Position numbers and translations under genes: made by a program
Part shown: positions 31,271 to 39,879 of the stretch, piece after piece
Layout: the number at the start of each line of letters is the position of its first letter
Position numbering within the stretch: the first letter of the stretch is position 1
Notes under the pieces: model-generated
The model's input: only the letters and a program-made list of their open reading frames with translations
Database searches by the model: none
What the model was told of the DNA's origin: nothing
Source of the DNA: Clostridia bacterium
Lineage (GTDB): Bacteria > Bacillota > Clostridia > Oscillospirales > CAG-382
NCBI GenBank assembly: GCA_017625615.1
Contig: JAGAKP010000054.1
Coordinates: 1 to 39,879, forward strand
Direction of reading: 5' to 3'
DNA: 39,879 nt

Positions 31271-32365
31271 TTGCTTAATACACTTATTACGGTAGTTGTT
31301 ACCGTGCTTATGCTTGGATTTCTCGTTCTCATTCACGAGGGCGGACATTATCTCGTTGCACGCGCCTGCGGCGTGGGCATAATGGAGTTTGCCATCGGTA
31401 TGGGCCCCGTTATATACAGAAAAAAGGGAAAATATAACGATTTCACCATTCGCCTGCTTCCCATCGGCGGGTTTGTAAGTATGATCGGCGAGGACGATCA
31501 GACGGAAATTCCCGAGGAGCATCAGGGCAAGCCCTCTTTAAACGAAAAGAAGGTATGGCAAAAAATGCTCATCGTCCTTGCGGGCCCCGTTATGAATATA
31601 ATTCTGGGCGTGCTTATCACCGCGGGACTGGTAGTGGGTACCGACGTTATCGGCTCCACCACCGTGGCACAGCTGGTTGACGAGGAAAAAAGCAAGGAAA
31701 CGGGACTTCCCGTTAACACCAGCGGTCAGTACGGCTTGCAGGTGAACGATAAAATTATCGAAATAAACGGCAAAAACATATACGTTTATTACGACCTTGC
31801 CTATTACCTTTCCACCGCCGCACACGAGCCGGTGGATATCACCGTTGAGCGCGACGGTAAAGAGGTGCTTCTTGAGGACGTGTGCTTCCCCGTTGAGGAA
31901 ATGGACGGAATAAAGTACGGCGGAATGGACTTTTTGGTGTTCCGCAAGGCAAAAACCTTCGGTAACGTGTGCTACGAGGTCTTCTGGCAGCCCATTTCCA
32001 CGGTGCGCACCACCGTACAGGGACTTATAGATACTCTTATGGGCAGATACGGTCTTGCGGGCGTTTCGGGCGTCGTGGGTATGGGCGAGGTAATGAACGA
32101 GGTCATCTCCACCGGCGAAAGCTTTAAGCAGACGGCGGAGCAGCTTCTTAATATTATGGTGCTCATCACTATGTCGCTGGGTATATTCAACCTCATTCCC
32201 TTGCCTGCTCTTGACGGCGGCAGACTTCTTATCTACGCCATTGAGGGAATTATAGGCAGAAGACTTCCTCAAAAGCTGGTTACCGTATTAATAAGCGTAA
32301 GTATGGTGCTTCTTTTACTGCTTATGGCGGTGGTCACCTTCAAGGATATTATAAACTTGTTTTAG
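31271..32365 (+). CDS. rseP: RIP metalloprotease, site-2 protease family
   Basis: This 364-residue intramembrane zinc protease cleaves membrane-bound anti-sigma factors or signal peptides. The zinc motif HEGGH (H22, E23, H26) is in the first membrane helix. A PDZ domain occupies residues about 130-230 (YGLQVNDKIIEINGK). The second active-site motif NLIPLPALDGGR lies before the last helix. The TTG start (31271) has GGAGG ten bases upstream, located in the end of dxr. Confidence 0.96.
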   Translation: MLNTLITVVVTVLMLGFLVLIHEGGHYLVARACGVGIMEFAIGMGPVIYRKKGKYNDFTIRLLPIGGFVSMIGEDDQTEIPEEHQGKPSLNEKKVWQKMLIVLAGPVMNIILGVLITAGLVVGTDVIGSTTVAQLVDEEKSKETGLPVNTSGQYGLQVNDKIIEINGKNIYVYYDLAYYLSTAAHEPVDITVERDGKEVLLEDVCFPVEEMDGIKYGGMDFLVFRKAKTFGNVCYEVFWQPISTVRTTVQGLIDTLMGRYGLAGVSGVVGMGEVMNEVISTGESFKQTAEQLLNIMVLITMSLGIFNLIPLPALDGGRLLIYAIEGIIGRRLPQKLVTVLISVSMVLLLLLMAVVTFKDIINLF

Positions 32366-32377
32366 TTAAAGGGTTTT

Positions 32378-33370
32378 ATGAAGAAAATTCTTATGATCGC
32401 AACGGGCGGAACCATCGCCTGCCGCAGAACCGAATCGGGCTTAAAGCCCCTTTTGGACAGTGACGAATTGCTTAAATACGTTCCCGCAGTGGGCGAGGTG
32501 TGTAAGGCTGACACCTTACAGCTTTATAATCTGGATTCCACCGATATCCGTCCCCATCATTGGCTTGGTATAGCCAAGGCGGTGCGGGATAATTACGAAA
32601 GCTACGACGGCTTCGTTATCACCCACGGAACGGATACTATGGCGTATACTGCCGCCGCACTTTCATATCTGCTGCTTTCATCGCCAAAGCCCGTGGTAAT
32701 AACGGGTGCGCAAAAGCCCGTGGATATGGAAAATACGGATGCGAGAATAAACCTTTACGATAGCTTTGTGTACGTCTCCGACGATAAGTCTGCAGGCGTT
32801 CATATCGTCTTTGACGGGCGCGTTATTCTGGGCACCCGCGCAAAAAAGACACGTACCAAAAGCTACAACGCCTTTTCTTCCATTAATTACCCCGCAGTTG
32901 CCTCCGTTTCGGAGGGTGAGGTAAGGCATTACATCGTCCCCGAAAAAGGGGAAAGGTGCTTTTACGATACCCTTAATACCCGCGTTTCCGTGTGTACCCT
33001 TGCTCCCTCTATGGACAGCGGCGCACTTCGGTATATGCTTGCAAACAGCGATGCGGTCATTATCGAAACCTACGGCGTAGGCGGTATCCCCGCAGAGGGC
33101 GGCTTTGCCGATGCTATAAGCGAGGGTGTAAAGAACGGCGTTACCGTGGTAATAACCACCCAAGTGCTTAACGAGGGAAGCGATATGTCCGTCTACCTCG
33201 TGGGCAAGGAGATAAAAGAGGACCTCGGTCTTCTTGAGGCATACGATATGACTCACGAAGCCGCCTTGGCAAAGCTGATGTGGATACTTGCCCGTTACAC
33301 AAAAAGAGAAGATATTGTGCGGGAATTTTATACTCCCCGTAATTTTGATATTTATAATAAAGTAAGATGA
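32378..33370 (+). CDS. ansA: L-asparaginase (type I-like)
   Basis: This 330-residue protein converts asparagine to aspartate and ammonia. The first catalytic threonine lies in ATGGTIAC (T12), and the second site is THGTDTM (T85, D86). The GAQKP motif supplies the conserved lysine. No signal peptide is present, so it is cytoplasmic. It sits between rseP and ispG, inside an isoprenoid/envelope gene run, and its stop overlaps the ispG start by four bases. That is an unusual place for it. Confidence 0.92.
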   Translation: MKKILMIATGGTIACRRTESGLKPLLDSDELLKYVPAVGEVCKADTLQLYNLDSTDIRPHHWLGIAKAVRDNYESYDGFVITHGTDTMAYTAAALSYLLLSSPKPVVITGAQKPVDMENTDARINLYDSFVYVSDDKSAGVHIVFDGRVILGTRAKKTRTKSYNAFSSINYPAVASVSEGEVRHYIVPEKGERCFYDTLNTRVSVCTLAPSMDSGALRYMLANSDAVIIETYGVGGIPAEGGFADAISEGVKNGVTVVITTQVLNEGSDMSVYLVGKEIKEDLGLLEAYDMTHEAALAKLMWILARYTKREDIVREFYTPRNFDIYNKVR

Positions 33371-34434
33371 GTAATATGAAGCGTTTATCCCGTACCGTGC
33401 GTGTGGGCAACCTTGAAATAGGCGGTTCAAACCCCATAGCCGTACAGTCTATGACAAATATCGACACTGCGGATATCCCCGCGGTAACAGAGCAGCTCAA
33501 GGCGCTTAAGTCTGCGGGCTGTCATATCGTGCGCTTTGCCGTCAACAGTATGGAGGCGGTAAAGGCTATTCCCGTTTACAAAACCGTAACGGATATGCCT
33601 CTGGTGGCGGATATACATTTCGATTACCGCCTCGCTCTTGCGGCGGCGGATGCGGGTATCGACAAGATACGTATAAACCCCGGCAATATCGGCGCAGAGG
33701 AAAACATAAAAGCGGTGGTAAATAAATGCCGCGAGAAAAATATTCCCATCCGTATCGGCATAAACGGCGGAAGTCTGGAAAAGGAGCTTCTTGCAAAATA
33801 CGGCTCTCCCACGGCGGAGGCTATTGCGGAGTCCGCTCTCAACAACGCACGAATTTTGGAAAAATACGATTTCGATAACATCGTCCTTTCCGTAAAAAGC
33901 TCCGACGTTATCAAGATGATCGCGGCAAACGAGATCATCGCATCCCGCTGTGACTATCCTCTCCACCTCGGCGTTACCGAAGCGGGGGGAGAATTAAACG
34001 GCACCATACGCAATTCCATCGGTATCGGCGCGTTGCTTGCAAAGGGTATCGGCGATACCATGCGGGTTTCTCTCACGGCAGACCCCGTTAAGGAGGTTTA
34101 CGCCGCCCACAGAATACTCCGCGTTATGGGTATGGAAAGCGGTATAAGCGTGGTGTCCTGCCCCACCTGCGGCAGAACCAAAATTGACCTTATTCCTCTT
34201 GCTTCCCGTGTGGAAAAATTGTGCGAGGGCATAAAAACGGATAAATACGTTACCGTTGCGGTAATGGGCTGTGTGGTAAACGGCCCCGGCGAGGCAAGAG
34301 AAGCCGACGTGGGCATCGCTGGAGGCAACGGGGAAGCGGTGCTTTTCCGCAAGGGCCAGATCATCGGCAAGATAAAGGAATCCGAAATAGAAGCAGTACT
34401 TAAAGATGAGATAATGAGGATCATCAATGAATGA
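33367..34434 (+). CDS. ispG: 4-hydroxy-3-methylbut-2-enyl diphosphate synthase (flavodoxin/ferredoxin dependent)
   Basis: This 355-residue iron-sulfur enzyme (GcpE) makes HMBPP, the penultimate MEP-pathway step. The N-terminal TIM barrel starts with GGSNPIAVQSMTN. The three cluster cysteines are in CPTCGR (C265, C268) and MGCVVNGPGEA (C302), with E309 next to them as in the family. Length is typical. It overlaps polC by 8 bases. Confidence 0.97.
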   Translation: MSNMKRLSRTVRVGNLEIGGSNPIAVQSMTNIDTADIPAVTEQLKALKSAGCHIVRFAVNSMEAVKAIPVYKTVTDMPLVADIHFDYRLALAAADAGIDKIRINPGNIGAEENIKAVVNKCREKNIPIRIGINGGSLEKELLAKYGSPTAEAIAESALNNARILEKYDFDNIVLSVKSSDVIKMIAANEIIASRCDYPLHLGVTEAGGELNGTIRNSIGIGALLAKGIGDTMRVSLTADPVKEVYAAHRILRVMGMESGISVVSCPTCGRTKIDLIPLASRVEKLCEGIKTDKYVTVAVMGCVVNGPGEAREADVGIAGGNGEAVLFRKGQIIGKIKESEIEAVLKDEIMRIINE

Positions 34435-37400
34435 ACGTTTTTTCAAGCAATTTTCAAAGGTAGAGTTTAACGAGGAACAAAAGTCCTTGTTAAACACCGC
34501 CACGGATTATAAGCTGCACGTGAACAAGGCGGAAAACAGCCTTGCGGTGGAGCTTTATTTCCCCGTGCCCGTACGGGCTGAAAAGCTTTTTGATATTGAA
34601 AAAACCATAGCGTCCTGCCTCCGCCTTACCAAGTGCGAGGTGTTCCCCATATACGAAAAGGGTACCTTCGCCACGGACTATATGCCCGAATTGGTAAAGC
34701 AGTACGCATACCGCGCAAATATCACCCTCGGCAAGGGCGCGCTGGATAAATACGATTACGTTTACGACCGTGACAAGGCTTCCGTTATAATAAAGCTCCG
34801 CGGCGGCATCTCCTCCGCTTTTATGGAGTTCAACGGCGCGGGTGAATATTTTTCAAGGTGCGTTTCCGACCAGTTCGGACAGCAAATAAAGTTTTTGTTC
34901 GAGGAGGAAGCCCAATCCTATTCTCCGCTTTACGATACGAAAGCACTTGAGGAGCAGGCAAGGGCGGATTATGCGGAATACGAGAAAAACCGCAAGCCCA
35001 AGGACCTTGAGGAAAAGGACAGCTATTTTAAAATAGTAGAGGAAAAAGAGGACGTATACGATATCGGCGGCACCAAGATCGGTAATATGCACTTCGATCT
35101 GTCCGAGCCGAGCGTCCTTTTCAAAGGGCTCATACATAAGCACCCCTTCCCCATAAAGGAGATACACGTAGAGCCTCAGGTCAACTCCGAGGGAAGAGGA
35201 TATTCCAAAAAAATACCCGTCTGCATCTGCGGCGAAATGTTCCAGATAGAGGACAAGGAATCCCGCGACGGTACCAAAACCAACTTCAAGGCGTATATAA
35301 CCGACGGTGAGGCTTCCGTCATCCTCCGTTTTTCCGCCAACAAGGACGATACCGAGTTTTCCGCGCCCAAGCCGGGCACTGCTTTGCTTATAGAGGGCAA
35401 GGCGGGATACGACGATTACGAAAAGGAAACCGTCATCCGCGTTGAAAAGATAAATAAAATAAAGCGTCTGCGCAGAAAGGATACCCACCCCCGCAAGAGG
35501 ACGGAATTGCATCTCCACACCTCTATGTCCGCAAACGACGCATTGTCCGATCCCGAGGCGGTTATGGCTACCGCATCCGCTTGGGGCTGGAACGCCGTCG
35601 CCATTACCGACCACGGCAACGTTCAGGCGTATCCCATGATAATGAAGGCGCGCAAAAAATATCCCGACGTAAAGCCCATTTACGGTATGGAGGGATACCT
35701 TGTTGACGATACTGCCCGCGCGGTCTTCGGCGTTAAGGACGGCAGGGACTACACCTTTGAGGAAAGCGAATTTATAATATTCGATATAGAGACCACGGGA
35801 CTTTCCCCCGTGGATTGCGGTATTACGGAGATCGGCGCGTCCCTTTACAGAGGCGGCGAGATAGTGGAGAATTTCGGCACCTACGTCAACCCCGAAATGC
35901 CCATTCCCGAAAACATTACAAGTCTTACGGGTATAACCGACGATATGGTCAAGGACGCTCCCAAAACCAAGGAGGCGGTACAAAAATTCCTCGCCTTTGC
36001 GGGCAACCGTATGCTTGTGGCTCATAACGCAAACTTTGACGTTGGCTTTATCCGCAAGGCGTGCGAAAAGTACAAGATAAAGTTCAATAATCCTTATCTC
36101 GATACGCTTCCCTTGTCCCGATATATAAATACCGATCTTAACAAGCACACCCTTGATTCTATTGCAAATTACTATGATCTCGGTGAGTTCAACCACCACC
36201 GCGCCACCGACGATACGGCAATGCTTGCGGCGATATTCACCTGTATGTCCGACAGACTCCGCAGACAGGGCATAAGAAATATCGAGGAAATGAATATGGC
36301 AATGGCGGCAAGCAGCGATCCCAAAAAGCTCCGCTCTTATCACGTTACCATTCTGGTGCAAAACCTTGCGGGACTCCGCAATCTGTACCGGCTCAGTTCC
36401 CAGTCATATCTTGATTTTTACCACCGCAACCCCCGTATCCCCAAAACCGTCCTTGCCGCCCACAGAGAGGGACTTATCATCGGTTCTGCCTGCGAAGCGG
36501 GCGAATTGTACAGAGGCATACTTGACGGCAAGGCAAGCTCCGAGCTTAACAGAATAGCATCATTTTACGATTACTTTGAAATAATGCCAAAATCCAACAA
36601 CTCCTTCCTCGTTGAGGAGGGCACGCTGTCGGATTACGGCAGACTTGAGGAAATAAACAAGCAGATCCTCCGTATTGCGGACAAGCAGAAAAAGCCCGTC
36701 TGCGCCACGGGTGACGCTCATTTTATCGACCCCGACGACGAGATCTACCGTCAGATAATGCAGGTGGGACTTAAGTACAAGGACGCAATGCGCGAAAGCA
36801 AGCTGTACCTCCGTACCACCAAGGAAATGCTTGATGAATTTGCGTATCTCGGCGACAGAGCGGAGGAGGTCGTTATCGACAATCCTCAAAAAATCGCCGA
36901 TATGATCGACGGCGACATCAAGCCTATTCCCGACGGAACCTATACTCCCGAGATCGAGGGAGCGGAGGAGGAGCTTATCACCTCCTGCCACCGGACCGCC
37001 AAGGACTTGTACTGCTTTAACGGCGAGGTGCCCGAGATAGTTACCGCCCGTCTTGAGAGAGAATTGGGCTCTATTATCAAAAACGGCTTTGCGGTGCTTT
37101 ACGTTATCGCCCGTAAGCTTGTTCTTAACTCCGAGCGCAGCGGTTATCTCGTAGGCTCACGAGGCTCCGTAGGCTCTTCGGTAGTGGCAACCTTTTCCGG
37201 TGTTTCCGAGGTTAACCCCCTGCCGCCCCATTATCGCTGTCCCAAATGTAAGTACAGTCAGTGGTTTACGGACGGCTCGGTGGGTAGTGGATTTGACCTT
37301 CCCGATAAGGACTGTCCTCACTGCGGAGAGACTATGATCTCCGACGGACACGATATCCCCTTCGAAACCTTCCTCGGCTTCCACGGAGAAAAGGCGCCTG

Positions 37401-38833
37401 ATATCGACCTTAACTTCTCTTCGGACAACCAGTCCGAAGCACATCACTATACCGAGGTCCTCTTCGGCAAGGAAAATATATTCCGCGCAGGCACGGTGGG
37501 TACCATCGCTTCAAAGACCGCATACGGCTACGTTAAAAAGTTTTTGGAGGAACAGGGAAAGCACCTTTCCAAGGCGGAGGAAAACCGTCTCGTTAACGGT
37601 CTCGTCGGCGTAAAGCGCACTACGGGACAGCACCCCGGCGGAATAGTGGTTATTCCCAAGCAGTACGAGATATACGATTTCACCCCCGTACAGCACCCTG
37701 CGGATAAGGACGATTCGGGTGTTATCACCACCCACTTCGCTTTCGAATATCTCCACGATACACTTCTTAAGCTTGATATTCTGGGACACGACGTTCCCAC
37801 CATATACAAATGGCTTGAAACCTTTACGGGTAAGGACGTACGCACCGTTCCCATGAACGACCGCGCCACTATGGAGCTTTTTGAATCCACCCGTCCTCTG
37901 GGCGTCACGCCCGACCAGATCGGATCGGATTTCGGCACCTTCGGCTTGCCCGAATGCGGCACGTCCTACGTCCGCGAAATGATAAAGGACGCTCACCCCA
38001 CCAAATTTTCAGATCTCGTTCAGCTTGCGGGACTTTCCCACGGAACGGGAATCTGGCTGGGCAACGGTCAGGAGCTTATCAAAAACGGCACCTGCACCAT
38101 TTCCGAGATCATCGGTACCCGCGACAGTATAATGGTCTACCTTATGTATGCGGGCGTTGAAAAGGAAAGCGCCTTCAAGATAATGGAGTTCGTCCGCAAA
38201 AACAAAAAGGGACTTCCCATTCCCGAGCCTATGATGAACACCATGCGTGAAGCGGGCGTTCCCGAATGGTATATAGAATCCCTCGCAAAGATACGTTACA
38301 TGTTCCCCAAAGCCCACGCCGCCGCGTATATGATATCGGCGATCCGCTTGGGCTGGTATAAGGTGCACGAGCCCTTGGCGTTCTACGCCACCTATTTTAC
38401 GGTCAAGTGCTCTAAAAACGCAGGCTTTGACAGCGAGCTGGCAATGGCTCCCGTTTCCGTCATATCCCAGCGCATCGCCGAGCTTGAAGCCCTTTCGGAT
38501 ACCACCGCCAAGGACGAGGACACCATCACCGTAATGCAGATGGTGCGCGAGATGTACGCCCGCGGCATCTCCTTCCTGCCCGTTGACGTGTACAGATCCG
38601 AAGCCTACGTTTTCAAGCCCGAGGACGGCAAGATACGTCTGCCTCTGTCCGCCCTTAACGGTCTTGGCGACACTGCGGCGGAAAACATTTACAAAACCAT
38701 TCACGAAACAGACTGCGCCACCCTTGAGGAATTGCGTATAACGGCGGGACTCAACAAAAACGTAGTCGAAATATTAAAAGCCAACAACTGCTTGGGAGAT
38801 CTTCCCGAAACAGACCAGTTATCCTTATTTTAG
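34427..38833 (+). CDS. polC: DNA polymerase III alpha subunit, PolC type
   Basis: This 1468-residue protein is the main chromosomal replicase of low-GC Gram-positives. In order: an N-terminal domain, an OB-fold (residues about 240-345), a PHP domain interrupted by the exonuclease (TELHLHTSMS, H362 and H364), and a 3'-5' exonuclease with FDIETTG (D453, E455). The polymerase domain follows: GSRGSVGSSVVATFSG, a four-cysteine zinc site (CPKC...CPHC near residues 940-970) and the catalytic PDIDLNFS (D992, D994). Length matches the family. proS, often beside polC, is absent here. Confidence 0.98.
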   Translation: MNERFFKQFSKVEFNEEQKSLLNTATDYKLHVNKAENSLAVELYFPVPVRAEKLFDIEKTIASCLRLTKCEVFPIYEKGTFATDYMPELVKQYAYRANITLGKGALDKYDYVYDRDKASVIIKLRGGISSAFMEFNGAGEYFSRCVSDQFGQQIKFLFEEEAQSYSPLYDTKALEEQARADYAEYEKNRKPKDLEEKDSYFKIVEEKEDVYDIGGTKIGNMHFDLSEPSVLFKGLIHKHPFPIKEIHVEPQVNSEGRGYSKKIPVCICGEMFQIEDKESRDGTKTNFKAYITDGEASVILRFSANKDDTEFSAPKPGTALLIEGKAGYDDYEKETVIRVEKINKIKRLRRKDTHPRKRTELHLHTSMSANDALSDPEAVMATASAWGWNAVAITDHGNVQAYPMIMKARKKYPDVKPIYGMEGYLVDDTARAVFGVKDGRDYTFEESEFIIFDIETTGLSPVDCGITEIGASLYRGGEIVENFGTYVNPEMPIPENITSLTGITDDMVKDAPKTKEAVQKFLAFAGNRMLVAHNANFDVGFIRKACEKYKIKFNNPYLDTLPLSRYINTDLNKHTLDSIANYYDLGEFNHHRATDDTAMLAAIFTCMSDRLRRQGIRNIEEMNMAMAASSDPKKLRSYHVTILVQNLAGLRNLYRLSSQSYLDFYHRNPRIPKTVLAAHREGLIIGSACEAGELYRGILDGKASSELNRIASFYDYFEIMPKSNNSFLVEEGTLSDYGRLEEINKQILRIADKQKKPVCATGDAHFIDPDDEIYRQIMQVGLKYKDAMRESKLYLRTTKEMLDEFAYLGDRAEEVVIDNPQKIADMIDGDIKPIPDGTYTPEIEGAEEELITSCHRTAKDLYCFNGEVPEIVTARLERELGSIIKNGFAVLYVIARKLVLNSERSGYLVGSRGSVGSSVVATFSGVSEVNPLPPHYRCPKCKYSQWFTDGSVGSGFDLPDKDCPHCGETMISDGHDIPFETFLGFHGEKAPDIDLNFSSDNQSEAHHYTEVLFGKENIFRAGTVGTIASKTAYGYVKKFLEEQGKHLSKAEENRLVNGLVGVKRTTGQHPGGIVVIPKQYEIYDFTPVQHPADKDDSGVITTHFAFEYLHDTLLKLDILGHDVPTIYKWLETFTGKDVRTVPMNDRATMELFESTRPLGVTPDQIGSDFGTFGLPECGTSYVREMIKDAHPTKFSDLVQLAGLSHGTGIWLGNGQELIKNGTCTISEIIGTRDSIMVYLMYAGVEKESAFKIMEFVRKNKKGLPIPEPMMNTMREAGVPEWYIESLAKIRYMFPKAHAAAYMISAIRLGWYKVHEPLAFYATYFTVKCSKNAGFDSELAMAPVSVISQRIAELEALSDTTAKDEDTITVMQMVREMYARGISFLPVDVYRSEAYVFKPEDGKIRLPLSALNGLGDTAAENIYKTIHETDCATLEELRITAGLNKNVVEILKANNCLGDLPETDQLSLF

Positions 38834-38844
38834 GAGTGAATACA

Positions 38845-39324
38845 ATGAAAATAAAACTTCTTAACATTATCGAAAAAAATCCTCTTCTTTCCGCAGACGA
38901 GCTTGCGGCAATGCTTGACGTATCCGTTGAACAGGTAAAGGAAATGCTTGAGGAATTACGTAACGAAAACGTAATTCTCGGCACCAAGACCATTATCAAC
39001 TGGGATAAGGCAGGCAAGGAAAGCGTTTCCGCCTTTATCGAGCTTAAGACTGTTCCCCAGCGCGACAAGGGCTTTGACGCGGTGGCGGAGCGTGTTGCCC
39101 GCTACGACGAGGTAAAAAGCGTGTTCCTTATGTCCGGCGCTTACGATCTTGCGGTGCTGGTTGAATGCCGCACCATGCGTGACGTTGCCGTTTTCGTAGC
39201 AGAGCAGCTTGCCACCATCGAGGGCGTTACCGCCACAGCCACCCATTTTATAATGGAGCGTTATAAGGATTTCGGCGTTACCTTTGAAAACGACACCGTG
39301 GACTTGAGAGGTAACGGTTGGTAA
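38845..39324 (+). CDS. Lrp/AsnC family transcriptional regulator
   Basis: This 159-residue regulator has an N-terminal winged helix (residues about 12-50: LLSADELAAMLDVSVEQVKEM) and a C-terminal RAM/ligand domain (AFIELKTV..., then MSGAYDLAVLVE). The ATG at 38845 with AGGAG eight bases upstream is preferred to a GTG 9 bases earlier, which overlaps that site. Its stop overlaps the start of an aminotransferase gene (TAATG). The pair parallels alaR-alaT (yugG-yugH) of Bacillus subtilis, so it probably controls that aminotransferase in response to an amino acid. It starts 11 bases after polC. Confidence 0.92.
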   Translation: MKIKLLNIIEKNPLLSADELAAMLDVSVEQVKEMLEELRNENVILGTKTIINWDKAGKESVSAFIELKTVPQRDKGFDAVAERVARYDEVKSVFLMSGAYDLAVLVECRTMRDVAVFVAEQLATIEGVTATATHFIMERYKDFGVTFENDTVDLRGNGW

Positions 39325-39879
39325 TGGACTACACTTCTATACTTTCACGCAGGGCTGTCTCCTTACAGCCCTCGGGAATACGCAAATTTTTCGATATGCT
39401 TGAAAACCGCAAGGACGTGGTGGCTCTCACCGTAGGCCAGCCCGATTTTATCACCCCTTGGCATATCCGTGAGGCAGGCATCCGCTCCCTTGAGGAGGGA
39501 CGCACCTATTACACCTCCAACAGCGGTCTTATGGAGCTGCGTCAGGAAATATCCGCTTACGCTCTCCGCCGTTTCTCTCTTACCTATGACCCCAAGGACG
39601 AAATCATCGTCACCGTGGGCGGCAGTGAGGCTATCGACCTTGCTTTGCGCGCCGTTATCGATCCGGGCGACGAGGTCATCGTGCCTCAGCCCTCCTTCGT
39701 GTGCTACGATCCCCTTGTCACCATGGCGGCGGGAAATCCCGTTATACTTCCTCTCAAAAAGGAAAACGGCTTCGTTCTTACGGGCGAGGAACTTGAAAAA
39801 TATATCACACCCCGCACCAAGGCGGTCATTCTTCCTTTCCCCAATAACCCCACGGGCTCTATTATGAGAAAGGAACAGC
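39324..39879 (+). CDS. Class I/II pyridoxal-phosphate aminotransferase (cut by window end)
   Basis: The first 185 codons are present and the gene runs off the right edge. The reading begins MDYTSILSRRA and contains VGQPDF, YTSNSGLMELRQ, VGGSEAIDLAL (the PLP phosphate-binding region) and the LPFPNNPTGS motif. These are class I aminotransferase landmarks. The catalytic lysine lies beyond the window. It is the likely target of the overlapping Lrp-type regulator, and the pair suggests an alanine or aspartate aminotransferase, as in alaT. The exact substrate is inference. Confidence 0.9.
   Translation, partial: MDYTSILSRRAVSLQPSGIRKFFDMLENRKDVVALTVGQPDFITPWHIREAGIRSLEEGRTYYTSNSGLMELRQEISAYALRRFSLTYDPKDEIIVTVGGSEAIDLALRAVIDPGDEVIVPQPSFVCYDPLVTMAAGNPVILPLKKENGFVLTGEELEKYITPRTKAVILPFPNNPTGSIMRKEQ

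Noticed and set aside
34853..36361. 502-codon ORF antisense to polC
   Set aside because: Codon bias of the host favours open antisense frames; the polC reading frame with its motifs is clearly the coding one. The same holds for long antisense ORFs at 22361-23548 and 6714-7799.

Overview
The window looks like chromosomal DNA of a low-to-mid GC Gram-positive anaerobe of the class Clostridia, probably an uncultured gut or rumen member of the Oscillospiraceae/Ruminococcaceae neighbourhood. The pointers are a PolC-type replicase, the clostridial gene order pyrH-frr-uppS-cdsA-dxr-rseP-ispG-polC, a uvrB-uvrA operon, a YtrA-like GntR/ABC operon, the B12-radical SAM/DUF2344 pair, several lipoproteins with Asp/Glu/Ser-rich linkers, strong GGAGG-type ribosome binding sites and many near-perfect TTGACA-17-TATAAT promoters. 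The genus-level placement is inference; no rRNA is present. There is no transposase, phage gene, CRISPR array or rRNA. One tRNA gene (Val, TAC) is present.

Layout. Positions 1-600 are non-coding and rich in hairpins. 601-2518 (-) is a GntR regulator with a two-gene ABC exporter. 2603-3927 (-) is a NodB-type deacetylase plus a membrane protein. Divergent from it, 4054-9361 (+) holds a D-lyxose/D-mannose isomerase, a PfkB kinase, a GH38 alpha-mannosidase and, from its own promoter, a glycerophosphodiesterase. The first three fit a short non-PTS route: alpha-mannoside to mannose to fructose to fructose-6-phosphate. 9781-12169 (-) is a tightly overlapping operon (unknown propeller-like protein, SGNH lipoprotein, HAD phosphatase). 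12259-15570 (-) holds a TM2 protein, a pair of half-size chromate-family transporters, a YitT protein and a small membrane protein. tRNA-Val, a lipoprotein and a HisK-type PHP phosphatase follow on the minus strand up to 17435.

From 17581 to the right edge everything is on the plus strand: uvrB-uvrA-serine hydrolase lipoprotein-B12/radical SAM-DUF2344, then a lipoprotein with its own promoter, then the housekeeping run pyrH-frr-uppS-cdsA-dxr-rseP-ansA-ispG-polC, then an Lrp/AsnC regulator overlapping an aminotransferase that is cut by the window end.

The least ordinary content is between genes. Three intergenic regions (1-600, 9469-9750, 13827-14073) carry copies of one composite repeat: a terminator-like hairpin, a second hairpin with a CTGTAG/CTACAG core whose outer arms differ but stay paired, and a terminal tandem array of a 7-base unit CRTTYCT. 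Relative to the copy at 9.5 kb, the copy at the left edge carries an extra block of about 315 bases: a chain of small, sequence-different hairpins separated by a constant ATATCAC, bounded by direct repeats. A second chain of different hairpins with a different constant spacer (TATGGAAT) lies beside the tRNA at 15652-15808. These chains are my best candidate for something undescribed.
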